A DNA stretch of 64,000 nucleotides, from assembly GCF_024509145.1 (NCBI RefSeq), contig NC_071571.1, positions 63,399,713 through 63,463,712 on the forward strand. Reading direction: 5' to 3'. Shown piece by piece: positions 1-10,829 of the stretch. The first letter of the stretch is position 1. Every line of letters begins with the position of its first letter. The stretch comes from Vidua macroura (Eukaryota > Chordata > Aves > Passeriformes > Viduidae). The notes under the pieces are model-generated. The model made no database searches. It was not told where the DNA came from and saw nothing but the letters and a program-made list of their open reading frames with translations. Position numbers and translations under genes: made by a program.

Positions 1-805
1 ATCACCTCTTTTTCCTTGACCATGAAGACAACATTTCCCAGAGTGCAAGGACATCCAAGGTAGATGGAGAAACCTTTGCTTCCCCTGTGCTGATGTGAAT
101 GCATTGATGTCTTCTGTGACTGTAGTCAGTTGGTTCTCAAAGTACTTTTATGGACCAGTGTCACCTTCAGACATAACCTGCTTGCCAGATACTCACTTCC
201 AGTTCTGCATTTTGTTTCATGTTAGCGACAGCCTGACAAATACGTATGCACTAGAGAAAATGGTGTTTGCTGGATTTGGTTTGAGTCAAATTGGTGCCAC
301 TACTGGGAATAGAAGTTAGAAAGGGCAAGAAATTCAAGTCTGGTGGTTGTGTTTGTGGAGGGAAAGCTTTTCAATGCATCTTCAAATCCCCTGACTGCAG
401 CTATTTATGAGCCACACCATGTACTTCCCATACCTGCTGAAATCTTTGTAATCTTATTATCTATTTATTTACCCACTACAGAGTTCCTGTTGCCATAACA
501 TGTGAGGAGGCCTACCAAGGCCTTAGTAACAGAAGCAAAAGGCTCTTCCTCATTCTTTCATTCCATCTTGCAGAAGAAATGTTAGAATAGCAGGAAATTA
601 CTTATAGGATGATAGCAACCATTTAATTTTCTTATGCACTTGTGTGTGTTTGAAAAAAGCAGTCTGCTCAAAAGGTGAGTTTTGTATTAACTTGTACCGG
701 GTTGCTTCCTGTGATCATTCTTTATAGCCTGCATGGCTTCTGAGAAAGTCGTCACTTAAGAAAACAGGAGACCTCAGCTTTTGTCGACAGAAACTGCTCT
801 TGCAG

Positions 806-843
806 GATTTCATGTTTAGAGAGCATGAAAAAACCATCGACAG
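806..843 (+). other. micro-exon-like segment, 38 nt (speculative)
   Basis: A 3' splice-site-like stretch ending in CTCTTGCAG precedes it, and a CAG/GTAATC 5' splice-site-like sequence follows. One frame is open through the 38 bases, and two CpG-containing TCGACAG motifs lie nearby, one just before the acceptor and one at the donor. The upstream pyrimidine tract is weak and 38 bases are too few to judge coding. A pseudo-exon is the default explanation. Confidence 0.12.
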
Positions 844-2310
844 GTAATCTCTCCTTTAGAGGCAGACAGGGTCACATCGCAAGTTTCATTTCAGCAATAG
901 TATATGCTAAAGTGACCTTATGTATTTATGAGGGCAACAGGATTGTCTAACGAAAACCAGTGTGTAGCACCGTGAATTTAAATCAAGATATACATTCCAG
1001 ACTGCAAATGACTGGAGATGCAGAAAAAAGAAAGATGGATGTAGGGAGAATATTGGACAGTGATCCATGAAGTGCAATTCTTCACAGTTAAATATATTCT
1101 ATGACTTACTAATTTTCCCTTAGAAGAAATGGGAATGAATGCTATTTTCCATTTAGGAGTAATTGTACAGTAATTCTTCATGGTTTTGCTTCTTGTACAG
1201 GGGACAAACTAAGCAAAATTATTTTAAAGACATATTCAAAATTGCTGTTCAAAATGCTTCAACATGCAAATTTCTTATAGTTTCACTTTGTTTTCTTTAA
1301 GCTAAATGATATGCATATATAAGAATATTTTGGGTAATCACACAGCTTATGCTAAGTAACTATTTCAAGTTGTCCTCGATACCAGTATGTTTCTATATAT
1401 TTATCTTGAAGTGTTAATGACATTTATTTGGGTAATTTTTGCTCCACTAACATGCTCTTTCATCACTTTAAAGAACTGATAAAATTTTATTCAAGCAAAT
1501 CTCTTAATTTACCTCAATGGAGAAATTGACTTGAAAAGCAGCACAAATCCTTGCTTATATAGAAAGTTTTTCTTGAAGTTAATGAGCTTATTTGCCTGAG
1601 TAAGGATATGGATATAGGGACTGCTCAAGTGAGCAGGAGTTTCAAAACTGGATGTAAAGTCATTAGCTTACTTCAGACCAGCCTCTTGAAATAGTTGCTG
1701 AACACTGAGTGCCTGAGAACTGGCTCTCAGAATAATATTTTGTAAAACGTGAAAATGCATATGTAAAAGAGTAAGAAAAATGGAAATTTTAAGCACAAAT
1801 GTTTAATTAAAAAACATTGTGGTTAGTGGTGATGATTATTTGAAGTAAATAAGTAAATTTTATGTCCCCATGGCATTGTACCCCATGTCCATTGCTGTCT
1901 TTTTCCACTGGAAGTAAGACACTCCTTACAGACAAAAAGAGTTTTCTTTTGCCCCCAGAAACTTCTTAACACACACACAATACATCAGTCTTGCAGCATG
2001 GTATGAATTATTATTAGAAATACATTAATAGAATATTCTGTATTTGTAATATTAGCATGAGGTATGATTTATTTACAACCTTGTATCTCAGCTTCTTTTT
2101 TTTTGTCCCCTCCATATCTTCTTTCTCCTGAACTGTCTTACACTTGCAGCATCAGGATTCTCTATGGTGTTTAATGTTTTAGTAAGGTGGCAGTCTCTCC
2201 TTTCACTCTTTAGGGTACTGTTTCATCCTCATGTGTTGAGAGATGCTTGCTTTTACCTCTGCATCTCACAAAAGGTACTCCACCAAGTGTGTGAGCAACC
2301 AAATGGAGAT

Positions 2311-2326
2311 GTGTGTGTGTGTGTGT
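2311..2326. repeat. (GT)8 dinucleotide microsatellite
   Basis: Eight GT units in a row, followed by ATAT. A simple repeat with no other signal around it. Confidence 0.9.
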
Positions 2327-2720
2327 ATATGTCCCTCCTTCCTCCACTCCTTCAGACAGGAGCTGAGGTAGTTACAGCCCACAAAAAACTATGCCAGATG
2401 AAACTTAACTGGCATTGCATAAAGAGGACACACAATGGGCTGGGACTGGATAAAACATTTATTTTCAGTTGTTATTGATGACCTCTCAGAAGTTGTTCGT
2501 GGTTCTACTTTGGCCTGTCACTTGTGAGGTAAAGGGTCATCAATAACTTATGGAAATAAATGTCTTACTGAGTCTGGCTACTGCAAGTCTAGTATATTGT
2601 CTCACATACAGACATGCAGGCACAGAAAATACAAATCACAGAGAAACCAATTTTGATATTAGCTTCTGTCCTTCTATCTTTAGAAAAATGTGACTTTTTA
2701 GATTTTGTTTTGTTTCCATC

Positions 2721-2905
2721 TTTTTCTTTTCTCTTTTCTTTTCTTTTCTTTTCTTTTCTTTTCTTTTCTTTTCTTTTCTTTTCTTTTCTTTTCTTTTCTT
2801 TTCTTTTCTTTTCTTTTCTTTTCTTTTCTTTTCTTTTCTTTTCTTTTCTTTTCTTTTCTTTTCTTTTCTTTTCTCTTTTCTTCCCCCCCCCCTTTTTTTT
2901 TTTTT
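2721..2905. repeat. (CTTTT)n pentanucleotide tract with C10 and T13 tail
   Basis: About 28 near-perfect CTTTT units run from 2733 to about 2873, then an interrupted CTCTTTTC stretch, then ten C (2883-2892) and thirteen T (2893-2905). The whole 185 bases are almost purely pyrimidine on the plus strand and purine on the minus. The tract stays open in several frames (FSFLF or KRKEK repeats), which is a composition artefact and not a gene. Such mirror-symmetric purine/pyrimidine tracts can form triplex DNA and vary in length. Confidence 0.95.
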
Positions 2906-3735
2906 CTTCTCATCTTCTATTTCTTTCTGGTTTTTCATAAAGATATGTCCCTAATTTATTTATAAGGGTAAGTCTTCAGAACAAGGTAGCATTACTGAGC
3001 TGGCTTACCAGTTCCTCTGTACACATAAGTACATTCATAATTGATAGAATGATCTATAGTGTTGGGGCTAATATAAACTTAAGGTCAAATCTCTGGGAGA
3101 GCAAATCTTGCCATTATTCCTGATGAGAAATAAATACGTGCAGGAACTAAAAACTGTGGAGTTGAAAGGGAATAAAACCGAATGTGTAAAGGCATTTTGA
3201 ACAATTCATTCCAAAGTGAAAGTGCTTTTTCTTAGTTTTTCTTCATTGCCTTGATCTTCCTAAAACTGTTGTTGGGGCAGGTTAATGACTGACCTCTGAG
3301 GGAACAACATACCAGTCTTTGTTCCCTAGCAGTCAGGATCTTGCAGAGGCTTGAAACCTTTGAGGGAGAGAATAGGATTAAACTGCTGTATGAAGTCCAG
3401 TGCAGGTGATGATCAATGGGAGCACAGGAGTGAGTTTCTCAGGACATTCTCTCCCTTCCCCCACCAGCTGGAATTTATTTCCTTTACTGCAAAGTTACCT
3501 GATGGAGACGGCTGACTGTCAGAGATTGTTGTCAGATTAATTTCCCTTAAGCAGTCATTAAAAGTATTCAGTGTTAAGATCCCAATAAGATTTTAAAGGT
3601 TACCGGTCATTTAAGATTTAAACATCGTATCAAGCAGTTAAAATCAGAAGGAATTAACTTTGACTTAACAGTGAGCCTCACACTAAAATCATATTTACAT
3701 AAACTCAGCTTACTTGCCACCCTCCAATTTTCAAG
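2906..3735. other. noncoding stretch
   Basis: Ordinary unique-looking sequence. A strong isolated 5' splice-site match, AAGG/GTAAGT, sits at 2968-2973 just downstream of the pyrimidine tract, but no convincing exon precedes it. Confidence 0.5.
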
Positions 3736-3816
3736 GTGTCCAGCAAACTAAAGACGAATGTTTGATCGTGCAACGTGTGTGCACTGAGTAACCTCTGATA
3801 AACTGGTGTTTGCACG
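3736..3816 (+). other. candidate noncoding exon, 81 nt
   Basis: The segment is preceded by a good pyrimidine-rich acceptor (CCACCCTCCAATTTTCAAG) and followed by ACG/GTGAGT. All three plus frames contain stops, so any exon here would be untranslated or part of a long noncoding RNA. It lies at the start of a CpG-enriched shoulder (about 3.74-4.5 kb) leading to the CpG island at 5.2 kb. It is therefore upstream of the island for a plus-strand transcript, so it would need its own start site. Splice signals alone are weak evidence. Confidence 0.18.
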
Positions 3817-5179
3817 GTGAGTCCTTCGTACCTGCCTGTCCCAATGCCCAGCTGTACACCCATGACTGAAGCCATTGGTCCTAATATGCTGCAATGACGG
3901 CAAGGTTCCTTTGCATGCAGACTTTTGCAGGGGATTAACTTTCACCTTGCCTGCAGGCCAAATCTGCACTGCTTGAATTGGTGTAAAAATCCATTGCCAC
4001 TGTGAGGACTGAGCTGCTGGAGGGGCACATGGGTCTCCTCCCCATCCTCCCTGCTCGCAACATTCCCGGTCCCTGTGTGGAGACGTTGTAGCTCCCCCTG
4101 TGTCCCCTCTCCTGCCACCACTCTTGCTCCTTCGGGTGGCTGAGCCTTTGCTACGACCAGGTTCAGATAAGGGGTCTGCAAGCTGACGGGTGGCATTTCA
4201 GCAACGGTTTCTGCTGCCTTTCGAGGCTTCTGTATGGCTGCAACCAGTTGTTATTATTCCTAAAGGTTTGGAGTCAACCTCCTTTTGTTCTCTTAGAACT
4301 TACGCACAAACCAGTTTATTAACGGGAGAATTAAAATGAGCAGAATTTCAACGAAAAGCATTGCAAGTGTCCCACCTGCCTGGCCTCAAACAGCTCCTCA
4401 GCAAAAGCAAGTGAAGCACAACACAGAGCTGTAACTTGAGTTGCTCTAAGATTGCACTGATAGGGGTACCTGATGTCACATCTCCTCCATAGCCTGGAAG
4501 GGCTCCTATGCATGCGGGCTCTGAGGCCCACAGCTAGAGGTGCTGTGTGATGAAGATGAGGTAAAATACAGAGGAGCTGTAGTTTCAGACTGATGGTCAA
4601 GGGGCCATTTCATTCCCTGAAAAAAAACCTGCACTCTGCAACAGTTTAATGTCTATAAGGAGAGAAATTTATGTTTAAACCCAACCTGCATCTCCTGCTG
4701 AGTCATAAAAAGAGCTACGCTGGCTTTTGCTGAGGAGTCTTTGTCCCGAACTCTGTGAAACTAATGTAAAGAGTAGATCTACTAATGCAAGTAAAAAACT
4801 TGCATTAAGTAACAATAGTATTTTCCCACTGTGGGCCTAAGACACACCATTAAGAATGTATCCTCTCTTGAAGGACTGCAGTAAGAAAGTAATGAAGAAT
4901 TTCACATGTGAAATAAACTTCCACTGCAAATTTGAGGGGATATTTTATTGAAATGGGCCAAATTATCAATATAATCGGGTATTCTGCAGTGTGGGAACCT
5001 TGCTGCTGAAAGCAGTGGGAAACTTCGAGGCTGAATGCAGTAAGTTTGTGAGCGTTGGCAGGGATTGTAAACCTTGCTGGATCGCAGTGAAAAGCCCCTC
5101 ATTCCTGCAGGAAAGAACTTTTCTAAAGTGCCTGCAAATGAATTGAGGATGGAAACAGAGACATCTCCATTCAAACAAT
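3817..5179. other. CpG-enriched shoulder upstream of CpG island
   Basis: CpG dinucleotides are clearly more frequent here than in most of the window, notably at about 3750-4520. Frames such as 3942-4196 and 4331-4600 (minus) show no recognisable protein. A minus-strand GTAAGT donor match lies at 4300-4305 and a plus-strand GCA/GTAAGT at about 5046. The stretch could include untranslated exons of a divergent transcript from the island. Confidence 0.4.
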
Positions 5180-5256
5180 AGGGAGCTGGCAAGGACCGAG
5201 CGCAACACCCGGCCCCCACGGCCAGCGGGGGACGAGCGGGAGCAGGCCCTGGAAAC

Positions 5257-5265
5257 GCCGCCATC
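5257..5265 (+). promoter_or_regulatory. YY1-like site in CpG island
   Basis: GCCGCCATC matches the core of the YY1 consensus (GCCGCCATnTTG family), which often lies at or just after transcription starts of CpG-island promoters. The match is partial, since the following bases are CCATCG and not TTG. Confidence 0.4.
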
Positions 5266-5481
5266 CCATCGCCGGCCCGGGACAGCGCTCGGGGAAGCGG
5301 CGGGAACACCCGCGCGGATGCGGACAGCGCTCCCGCCCCATGCGTGGAAGCGGGATAGGGCGCTGCTGGGGGGACGATTCCCGGCGCTCCCGCCGCGTCC
5401 CGCTCCCACCCCCCGGCTCCCTCCGCCCCTCCCGGCCGCTGCCTTGGCCCGGGCGGCCCAGACTGGCCGGCGCCAGGCCCG

Positions 5482-5489
5482 TGACATCA
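5482..5489. promoter_or_regulatory. ATF/CRE-like octamer
   Basis: TGACATCA within GTGACATCAC differs by one base from the palindromic CRE (TGACGTCA). The flanking GTGA..TCAC is symmetric. It lies 39 bases before the X-box-like site. It would fit an ATF/CREB or Jun-ATF dimer, inferred from motif only. Confidence 0.4.
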
Positions 5490-5527
5490 CCCATTCACAC
5501 TGCGGCCCAGCTGGCGCCGCCGGGGCG

Positions 5528-5541
5528 GTCGCCGCGGCAAC
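5528..5541. promoter_or_regulatory. RFX X-box-like palindrome
   Basis: The 14 bases GTCGCCGCGGCAAC match the RFX consensus GTTGCC-NN-GGCAAC at 11 of 12 specified positions. RFX factors with this motif control ciliary genes and, with a nearby CRE-like element, MHC class II-type promoters. The motif being inside a CpG island makes a functional promoter site plausible. No downstream ciliary gene can be named here. Confidence 0.55.
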
Positions 5542-5678
5542 GCGGACGCCGATCCGCGGGCAATGACTTCCAGCTGCCCGCCTGCCCGCCCGCGGGAGCG
5601 CGCCCGGCGCGCCCCCGCCCCGCCGCGCTTTCCCGCTCTTCCCATCCCCTTCTCGTGCCACACTTTACCCGTCCCTCA

Positions 5679-5697
5679 CCCCCCCCCCCCCCCCCCC
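5679..5697. repeat. C19 homopolymer
   Basis: Nineteen consecutive C between CCCTCA and GCAGG at the 3' edge of the CpG island. The minus strand is G19, a strong quadruplex-former. Its exact length is likely to be polymorphic or mis-sequenced. Confidence 0.9.
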
Positions 5698-5810
5698 GCA
5701 GGTATTTTACCCGTGCCCTACGCCATGGGGAATGCTGGGGGACCAGAGGCGCCCCCGCGGGTGGGGGTCTCCCGAAGGCTGTGTGGTCTAAAAAAATTCC
5801 ACATTCACCA

Positions 5811-5940
5811 TATATATATATACAGATATCTATATATCTATATATCTGTATATATATCTGTGTATATATATATACACAGATATATATATATATATATATA
5901 CATATACAGATATATATATATATATATGCATATATATTAT
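5811..5940. repeat. TA-rich microsatellite with CAGATATC-like interruptions
   Basis: About 130 bases of TATATA runs broken by CAGATAT, CTATATAT and GTGTATAT units, immediately downstream of the CpG island. It is the sharpest change in base composition in the window, from nearly pure G+C to nearly pure A+T within about 60 bases. Confidence 0.9.
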
Positions 5941-8900
5941 TACTGATTTTGCTGATTTCTACCGTATTCTACCTAGGTGCTTTCTTTTTCCCCCACAACT
6001 GAAGAAAATTGATTCCTATAACCTCTCCCATGCGGACTTCTGGTCTGACTTTTCATTCTGACACTCCTCTCCGCAAGCCTATAATTGTGTGATTCCCTTT
6101 CTGAGACGGTAGGAGAAGGATTGCATGGAAATGGCATACGGGACTGCCGTGTGCTGAGTACTTCTGGAAACTGTTTTCTCTTCAGCTGCCCAAGCGTGAA
6201 ACATTTTTTTACCCCAGTATTGTGGTCCAGTACATGAAAATCTTGATACAGAATGTTTTGAAAGCTTAAAGCCTGTAGTCTTTCTTAGCTCATCTGAAAA
6301 ACTTAAAATGCTCAATGTCTCTGTGAAAGAGCTAGGGCTGATGTCAAACTTTTCAAATACCCTGTTTTAGTGACCTAATAGATATGCTTCTATGCTTTGT
6401 GTTCGCTTTGTGTTCAAAAGGAAGCTTTTGAAATCTGAGTTCACTAAAACTTGCAGCAGAAGCATCAGGAGACAAATAAAACAAACCTACAGAGGAACAT
6501 AAAAACATTTTTGACTTTTGAAGCCAATAATGTGATTTTATATATCTATGCTTTTTTTTTTTTTTAATGTGATTCATGAACTTATGCTACAGTTTGATAC
6601 TGCTGCAGATTTGCCCCGTGTGACTTTCCAAAGTCCCAAAGGGGCCCTGAGTCAAATGAAGGATTGGAAGTGAGAGAGCTTCCCCGGTTTTCTGTACAGC
6701 CCTCTGGCAGGTAGCTCACGCTATGTCCTTTGAGAATAAATAGCTACTACCTATTGCCTTGGAGTTTGTTGATTCACAGTTCCTACAGGAAACCATCTGT
6801 AAATATTAGCCTGTGTAATTTGTAGTGATATTAAACAAAGTGATGAGAATCCTACTTAAGAAAAAAATTGATAGCTTTCCATATGGTTCCAAAAAGCTTA
6901 ACATTGATACTAGTTAGCACAGTGTAGGAACAGCACAGTTCTGACTCAATTTATCTGTAAAAATGAAGGCTTAGTGAAACATTAATTTTCCAAAATTACG
7001 GAATGTTTTAATGTGATTGTAATTGCCCCTTTGTGCTTTTAATTTATTGCCATTGTTATAACGAATTATAACTCATTGTAACCAAAAGCTTTAGATGTGA
7101 AAAAGCCAGGCTGGTATGCTGGCATCTTGTTATAAAGATGGTCTCTGTAATATGCAATCATAGCATATCCATTCTGATTTATGTTGATAGCTTACACTGA
7201 TTTGGGGGTTTCTTTTGCATCAGTATTGTGATGCTGTTGTGTCTCAGGTTCAGTCCTTTACATCTGTGCATCTTACCTTTCTATAATGTGTTTTCCTGGA
7301 GAGCTGCACTTAGATTTAGGACCGATGGAAGTGCTGGGCGTTGTACAAAGGAGGCACGGCAAACTCGTTTAAGTGGTGTTGGGGAGGGGAGCCCTGTGGA
7401 AACTCTGATGCGAGCTAAGGACTGTGTTGCAATGGTGTCTGATCAGCAGTTCCTCAGGACCCAGAGTGTCTCTGAACATCCAGCACTGTGTATGCGCCTG
7501 GACAAACTCCAGCCGCATTCCTACCCTATGGAACTGACACATTAAGTCTTGCTCAACCAGACCCATGCCTGTTTGGTGTGTCTATGCTGTGCTCCTGTTA
7601 TCAGGAGTGCAGAGGAGCCCAGTGCAGCAGGTGTCCAGACAGAGGCCTGATGCTGCATGGTGCTGAGCCAGAGGTACTGATTCAGCCTGAGTACAGAGCC
7701 TGCATGCTCTGCTCCACAGCTCACAGACAGGAGCTCAGCAACAGTCCTGCATCTGGGCTCGATTTGTGCTGTGCCCCACCAAAGCCCAGACTGAGTTTAG
7801 TCTGGGGTCAATAACCCTAACTCAATCCCACAGCCTCTCAAATCCATCTGGACTTTGCTACCTGACTCTCCTGGGACCACAGTATAGGGATAATTGGGCA
7901 AGATCTACAAGATGCATTCACAGTCTGTGCTACATGAAAGTATTTGTATGGATGTGAATCTTGCAGTGGTCTGGGCTGCAGCCTTAGCTAATGAACTCAA
8001 TCAGACCTGAACTGGCTCTGCACAGAGCTTATCCTGGTGTCTCTGTTGCTTCACCATTCCTGATACACAACTCATCATGTGTGACGTATATGCAGATGAG
8101 GTCTATTTGGTGTTGTATGTGTAGATGCATAAGGTAGAATATGATTGGACACAAAATATCACTAAAAGCATTAAGAGGAAAATTTGTAGAGAGAGACTCA
8201 GTAGCACAAGGGGATTGTGTTAAAGACTAGGTCCATACCCTGGCAATTTACCATTAAATTTTCTTATGGGAAAGGGAGCAGATCCATAGGAACATGGGAT
8301 TTGCTGTAGGAAAAACTGACTGTAGTACTAAACTTCAATTGTGCTTGTATGTTCCCTTTTTCAGTGTTTGTAATAGTCAGATATTTGTGTTCTCTTCCAT
8401 TGCATGCTACAGTTCTAATCTAGCAAAGTGCTTAAATTATGTTCTTTAGAGCTTTACTGGATCAGGGCCATTTTCAGTACTTCCAAAAAGTAAAGGCTAA
8501 AGCATTCTCTGAAATCTTTGGCTAGAGATTGTCTAATATTATTCCTTACCCGTAAGGATCTTATCTTTACTCTCCCATAGGAACTGAAATAGCAAATGTC
8601 ATGTATGCAGCCTTGGCAGACACTTTTGAACTTGGAGGACTTCTTTTGGTGAAGTAGTGTTGGCCAACATGCCTGAAACATGTTCAAAGCTTTTTATCCT
8701 TCCTCATTCATTTGAAATACAAACAGACAATTCCCAGTTTCCAAAACAGGGCTAGACATATGTTGTGATGGTGGCAGTGACTCAATAAGGAAATATAGGA
8801 AGCACAGTCTTCAGCTGACTGTATAGAATGTGCTTTATCCAAGAAGGAAAGAATCCCTTAGCGTAAAAATAGAAGAAATCATTATACTGAAAATTTTTCA

Positions 8901-9270
8901 TGTGCTAGGAACTGTTTATTGACTTTTTACTGATTCATAAACAGTCTTTGACACACTTTCCTTGTCAGTACTGCAAAATGCTTACCATGGTGTATCAGTG
9001 ACAGTTATCTAAGTCAGAAATTTCTCTTCATCTTTGGAGTTCTTTTGCATTAGTAGGGCCTCATGACTCTTGCTTCTGATAATTGGAATGTATTCAAACA
9101 TACTATCTTATTCTGAACCATTTTTTCTCTCCATTTTTGCTTAGAAGCCAAAGCATGCTAGGGTGCCAGTAAGTCCAAAGTTAATATTGGTTTTTGTGGG
9201 GTTACATTATCATGAACCCTTTATGCCCATTCAAGAAGGTAGAGGGCTAAAGAATGTATTTTCAAGCAGT
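5941..9270. other. noncoding stretch with a GC-elevated block at 7.23-7.87 kb
   Basis: Mostly AT-rich sequence without recognised repeats. The 7230-7870 segment is clearly richer in G+C and CpG than its surroundings. It carries a 105-codon plus frame (7228-7545) and overlapping frames on both strands. None resembles a protein I know and codon periodicity is not evident, so I do not call a gene. Confidence 0.45.
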
Positions 9271-9338
9271 CTGTGCTATGAGCTATAGCACAGAGGAAGA
9301 AGCTTCAGTGGAGTGTTCACAGAGAGAACACAACTCCA
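9271..9338. repeat. two adjacent inverted repeats
   Basis: First hairpin: CTGTGCTAT (9271-9279), a 5-base loop, then ATAGCACAG (9285-9293), a perfect 9-base stem. Sixteen bases later a second: TGGAGTGTTC (9309-9318) pairs imperfectly with GAACACAACTCCA (9326-9338). No known element is recognised. Confidence 0.6.
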
Positions 9339-10507
9339 CAAAGGAAGATGAGTTGAGGACTCAGTTGTGCTTCCCATGGCAGGCCAACTGACAAATTCCA
9401 AGAGCCCTGTATAAGCCTCTTTGGAGACACAGGTCATCTACAGAGTGTGGGATCTGTCTTTCTCATGGAAGACACAATAGTGTCAGTGCAGAGTCTCTTA
9501 CTGTGGTTTATTTAAAATATATTTGCTTTACATTTTTCAGGATACAAAAGTTTGTCAGATGTGCTGTTAGAGATTTGGGACAATTGTGCGTGGTGCAACA
9601 AGTGTAGAACTGTCAGGTTTGACTTCACATGGTCTATGTGAAGTTTTGTGAAGTAGTCTTAGAGAAAAGATATTGCTGGAGAGAATCTGTGAAATAGGAA
9701 CAATTTTAGATTTCTCTTTATTTTTGAAAGATATTTGTTCCAAGCTTTAAACTGGGATAAGAAATGAAAAATAGCACATTTCCATTACGTGTCATTGCAT
9801 CCCTAGAATCACCCAATAAGTGGGTCTGGCCATGAGAGGGCTCATATTATCTTTATGGACTGTGTTAACTGAATTAAAAAATATTTTTTGTGTGGTGTGG
9901 GCATGTATGGATACATAAAGTGTCCAAGCCCCTCAAAATTGAATACTATAATAACATATTTATTTTATTAATTATTACTATTATTAGTTACAGTGTGACT
10001 AAGATTAATTTGTGGAAAAAAAATCCAATTACTCCAAAAAATCAACTACACTTCTCTGGAATGAGTAGTAACAGGAAACTAAGACTTCAACTCTGACCTT
10101 GAAATTACAGCCTGTTTATTGAACAAAATTTTAATATTCCTTTTCAATAAGGTGGCCTGTCCACCTAACTAAAGCTGGTATGTTAGTTTCAGCAGGTTGA
10201 AATGATACATCATGGCTATAGAGTTCCCTTTTTGTGTCCTCCCTACTGTACTTCCTATGGGGTTCACAGCAGCCTGCGTCCCCCCACTTCATGAACAACC
10301 CTGAAAATATAGTTAAAGCTAGTAATAGTCCATGCAAATTTCCATTGCAAATTATGGAAAATGACTACTGATATTCATAGGGGTCCTCAGAGGAAGAGCC
10401 AAGTTTCTTCTGCTGCATCTTTGTATGTTTCACCACTCCTAACATTCATCCTATCCAGCTGGCACACCACTGGATAGCTGTCTGGTCACTTCACCTGTGG
10501 AGTGCAA

Positions 10508-10660
10508 CCAGCTGGAGGTTCCCCTAGCAACAGAATTCCATCCAGGGTATTCACAATGGAAGCATGGAAGCATTAGCAGCTGAAGGTTCCCTCTGGTGTT
10601 ACATTCCTGTCCAGGTCTGTTAACAACTGAAACTATTGTCTGGAAGTTCCTACCTTGGTG
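10508..10660. repeat. diverged tandem repeat, unit about 62-68 bases
   Basis: A CAGCTGgAGGTTCCC...TTCC..TCCAGG block at 10508 recurs at 10576 (CAGCTGaAGGTTCCC...) and in weaker form at about 10638 (TCTGGAAGTTCCT). The copies are well diverged. It lies directly upstream of a CR1 fragment but does not look like CR1 itself. Confidence 0.45.
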
Positions 10661-10829
10661 GCCAAGATAGGGGTTGATGGCAATATGAAAGTACTGGCCA
10701 AGGTTGGGGAGAGAGGAGACTGGCCCCGGTAATGTGAGCAAACAGTCCCACAGGAAGGGTGACACTATTCTGTTGAATATATTCTGAGTTAGGAACTCAG
10801 CCCTGCAAGATTAGCTTACACTTCCTCTG

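Larger units (their letters stand above)
1..2720. other. AT-rich noncoding stretch
   Basis: No frame longer than about 100 codons looks protein-like and no known repeat is recognised. It holds a short (GT)8 run and one micro-exon-like segment (806-843), listed separately. It is most simply intergenic or intronic DNA. Confidence 0.6.
5180..5790. promoter_or_regulatory. CpG island, likely promoter
   Basis: An abrupt GC-rich block of about 600 bases, packed with CpG and GC-box-like GGGGCGG, stands inside AT-rich DNA. It contains a YY1-like GCCGCCATC (5257), an ATF/CRE-like TGACATCA (5482), an RFX X-box-like palindrome (5528) and E-box-like CAGCTG sites, the usual mixture of a housekeeping or ciliary-type vertebrate promoter without a TATA box. 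No coding first exon can be recognised. The long open frames across it on both strands (for example 4966-5661 minus) are Arg/Pro/Ala-rich products of GC composition. One plausible plus-strand first-exon donor is CAG/GTATTT at about 5700. Direction of transcription cannot be settled from sequence. Confidence 0.85.

Noticed and set aside
2614..2965. Open frames of up to 108 codons on both strands (FSFLFF and KRKEKK repeats)
   Set aside because: They are readings of the (CTTTT)n microsatellite in several frames; no real protein.
4966..5661. 231-codon minus frame and a 220-codon plus frame (5340-6002) across the CpG island
   Set aside because: Arg/Pro/Ala/Gly-rich composition follows from GC content, stops are rare in such DNA, and the plus frame runs on into the TA microsatellite. 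Nothing resembles a known protein.
5725..5946. ATG with good Kozak context giving MGNAGGPEAPPRVG, a myristoylation-like start
   Set aside because: The frame quickly enters microsatellite-encoded IYIYI repeats; a splice donor soon after the ATG would be needed and only a weak one is visible.
7811..7825. ATAACCCTAACTCAAT, telomere-like
   Set aside because: Only one CCCTAA unit; not an interstitial telomere array.
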